A stretch of DNA of 64,000 nucleotides from Thiopseudomonas sp964394445 (GTDB lineage Bacteria; Pseudomonadota; Gammaproteobacteria; Pseudomonadales; Pseudomonadaceae). The position numbers were made by a program, and so were the translations under genes. The stretch's first letter is position 1. Every line of letters starts with the position of its first letter. A model generated the notes under the pieces. The model had not been told where the DNA came from and ran no database searches. It was given only the letters and a program-made list of their open reading frames with translations. This document shows, one piece after another, positions 63,904-64,000 of this stretch. Location of the stretch: positions 1-64,000 of the forward strand of contig CAYMXO010000006.1 in NCBI GenBank assembly GCA_964394445.1, given 5' to 3'.

Positions 63904-63920
63904 CCTCCCTGCCCAGGTTT

Positions 63921-63946
63921 GCAGGAGCGGCTTCAGCCGCGAACAG
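63921..63946. repeat. Single Pseudomonas-type REP element
   Basis: GCAGGAGCGGCTTCAGCCGC followed by GAACAG is a textbook REP unit with stem GCGGCT-TC-AGCCGC (63927-63940). It follows the acyltransferase stop by 18 bases. The window ends 54 bases later at an ATG (63998) that may start the next gene. Confidence 0.85.
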
Positions 63947-64000
63947 AGACGGACCAAGACAGTCACCGCGAACGAGACCCGCAGCAACACCGGAGCCATG

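Overview
The window is a contiguous piece of a gammaproteobacterial chromosome, most probably from the Pseudomonadaceae (a moderately GC-rich Pseudomonas or Halopseudomonas-like organism). The evidence is gene order: purA-hisZ-hflC-hflK-hflX-hfq-miaA, yajQ-response regulator-panE, argJ-secA-dciA, lpxC followed by the whole dcw cluster back to mraZ and rnpB, rsmI/lpoA-yraN-gmhA-BON lipoprotein, sspB-sspA-petC-petB-petA-rpsI-rplM, thiD-thiE-hemL and folM-folE-folX all match Pseudomonas blocks as I remember them. REP palindromes of the Pseudomonas type also occur. Taxonomy is inferred from order and protein sequence only.

Layout. 1-8.9 kb (minus): purA and hisZ, then a second unit reading yajQ-yajG-miaA-hfq-hflX-hflK-hflC. 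9.1-12.6 kb (plus): a response regulator with a degenerate GGDEF domain, panE, a PduO-type cobalamin adenosyltransferase and a Nudix/ThiE-like fusion, then a REP cluster. 12.9-17 kb: argJ and secA (minus), with dciA divergent. 17.7-20.2 kb (minus): purine/pyrimidine salvage (hpt, uraA, upp). 20.4-38.1 kb (minus): lpxC and the division/peptidoglycan cluster mraZ-rsmH-ftsL-ftsI-murE-murF-mraY-murD-ftsW-murG-murC-ddlB-ftsQ-ftsA-ftsZ, with most genes overlapping or abutting, and a recognisable promoter carrying three MraZ boxes. rnpB (RNase P RNA) lies just upstream on the same strand.

38.9-44.9 kb: a block foreign to the usual rnpB-rsmI neighbourhood: tesB, a HAD hydrolase, an Lrp/AsnC regulator, a small DUF2788 membrane protein, rluE and a flavodoxin (minus), then folM-folE-folX-hopJ for tetrahydromonapterin-type pterins. 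45-49.3 kb: rsmI divergent from lpoA-yraN-diaA/gmhA-dolP (cell envelope and replication timing). 49.3-54.2 kb (minus): sspB, sspA, the cytochrome bc1 operon petABC, rpsI and rplM. 54.6-60 kb (plus): a SulP transporter overlapping thiD, a Tat-type NosL-like protein, thiE and hemL. 60.3-64 kb (plus): a Kdo hydroxylase, a ferric-reductase-like membrane flavoprotein and a PlsC-type acyltransferase, a plausible envelope-lipid group.

No prophage, insertion sequence, CRISPR array, tRNA or obvious defence system is visible. This is mainly housekeeping chromosome. The items most worth a second look are the yraN CTG start, the terminator in the hisZ leader, the MraZ operator, the KdoO/ferric-reductase pair, the orphan Tat NosL-like protein, the His-rich tail on the SulP protein, the PVWY motif in cytochrome b, and the synteny junctions.
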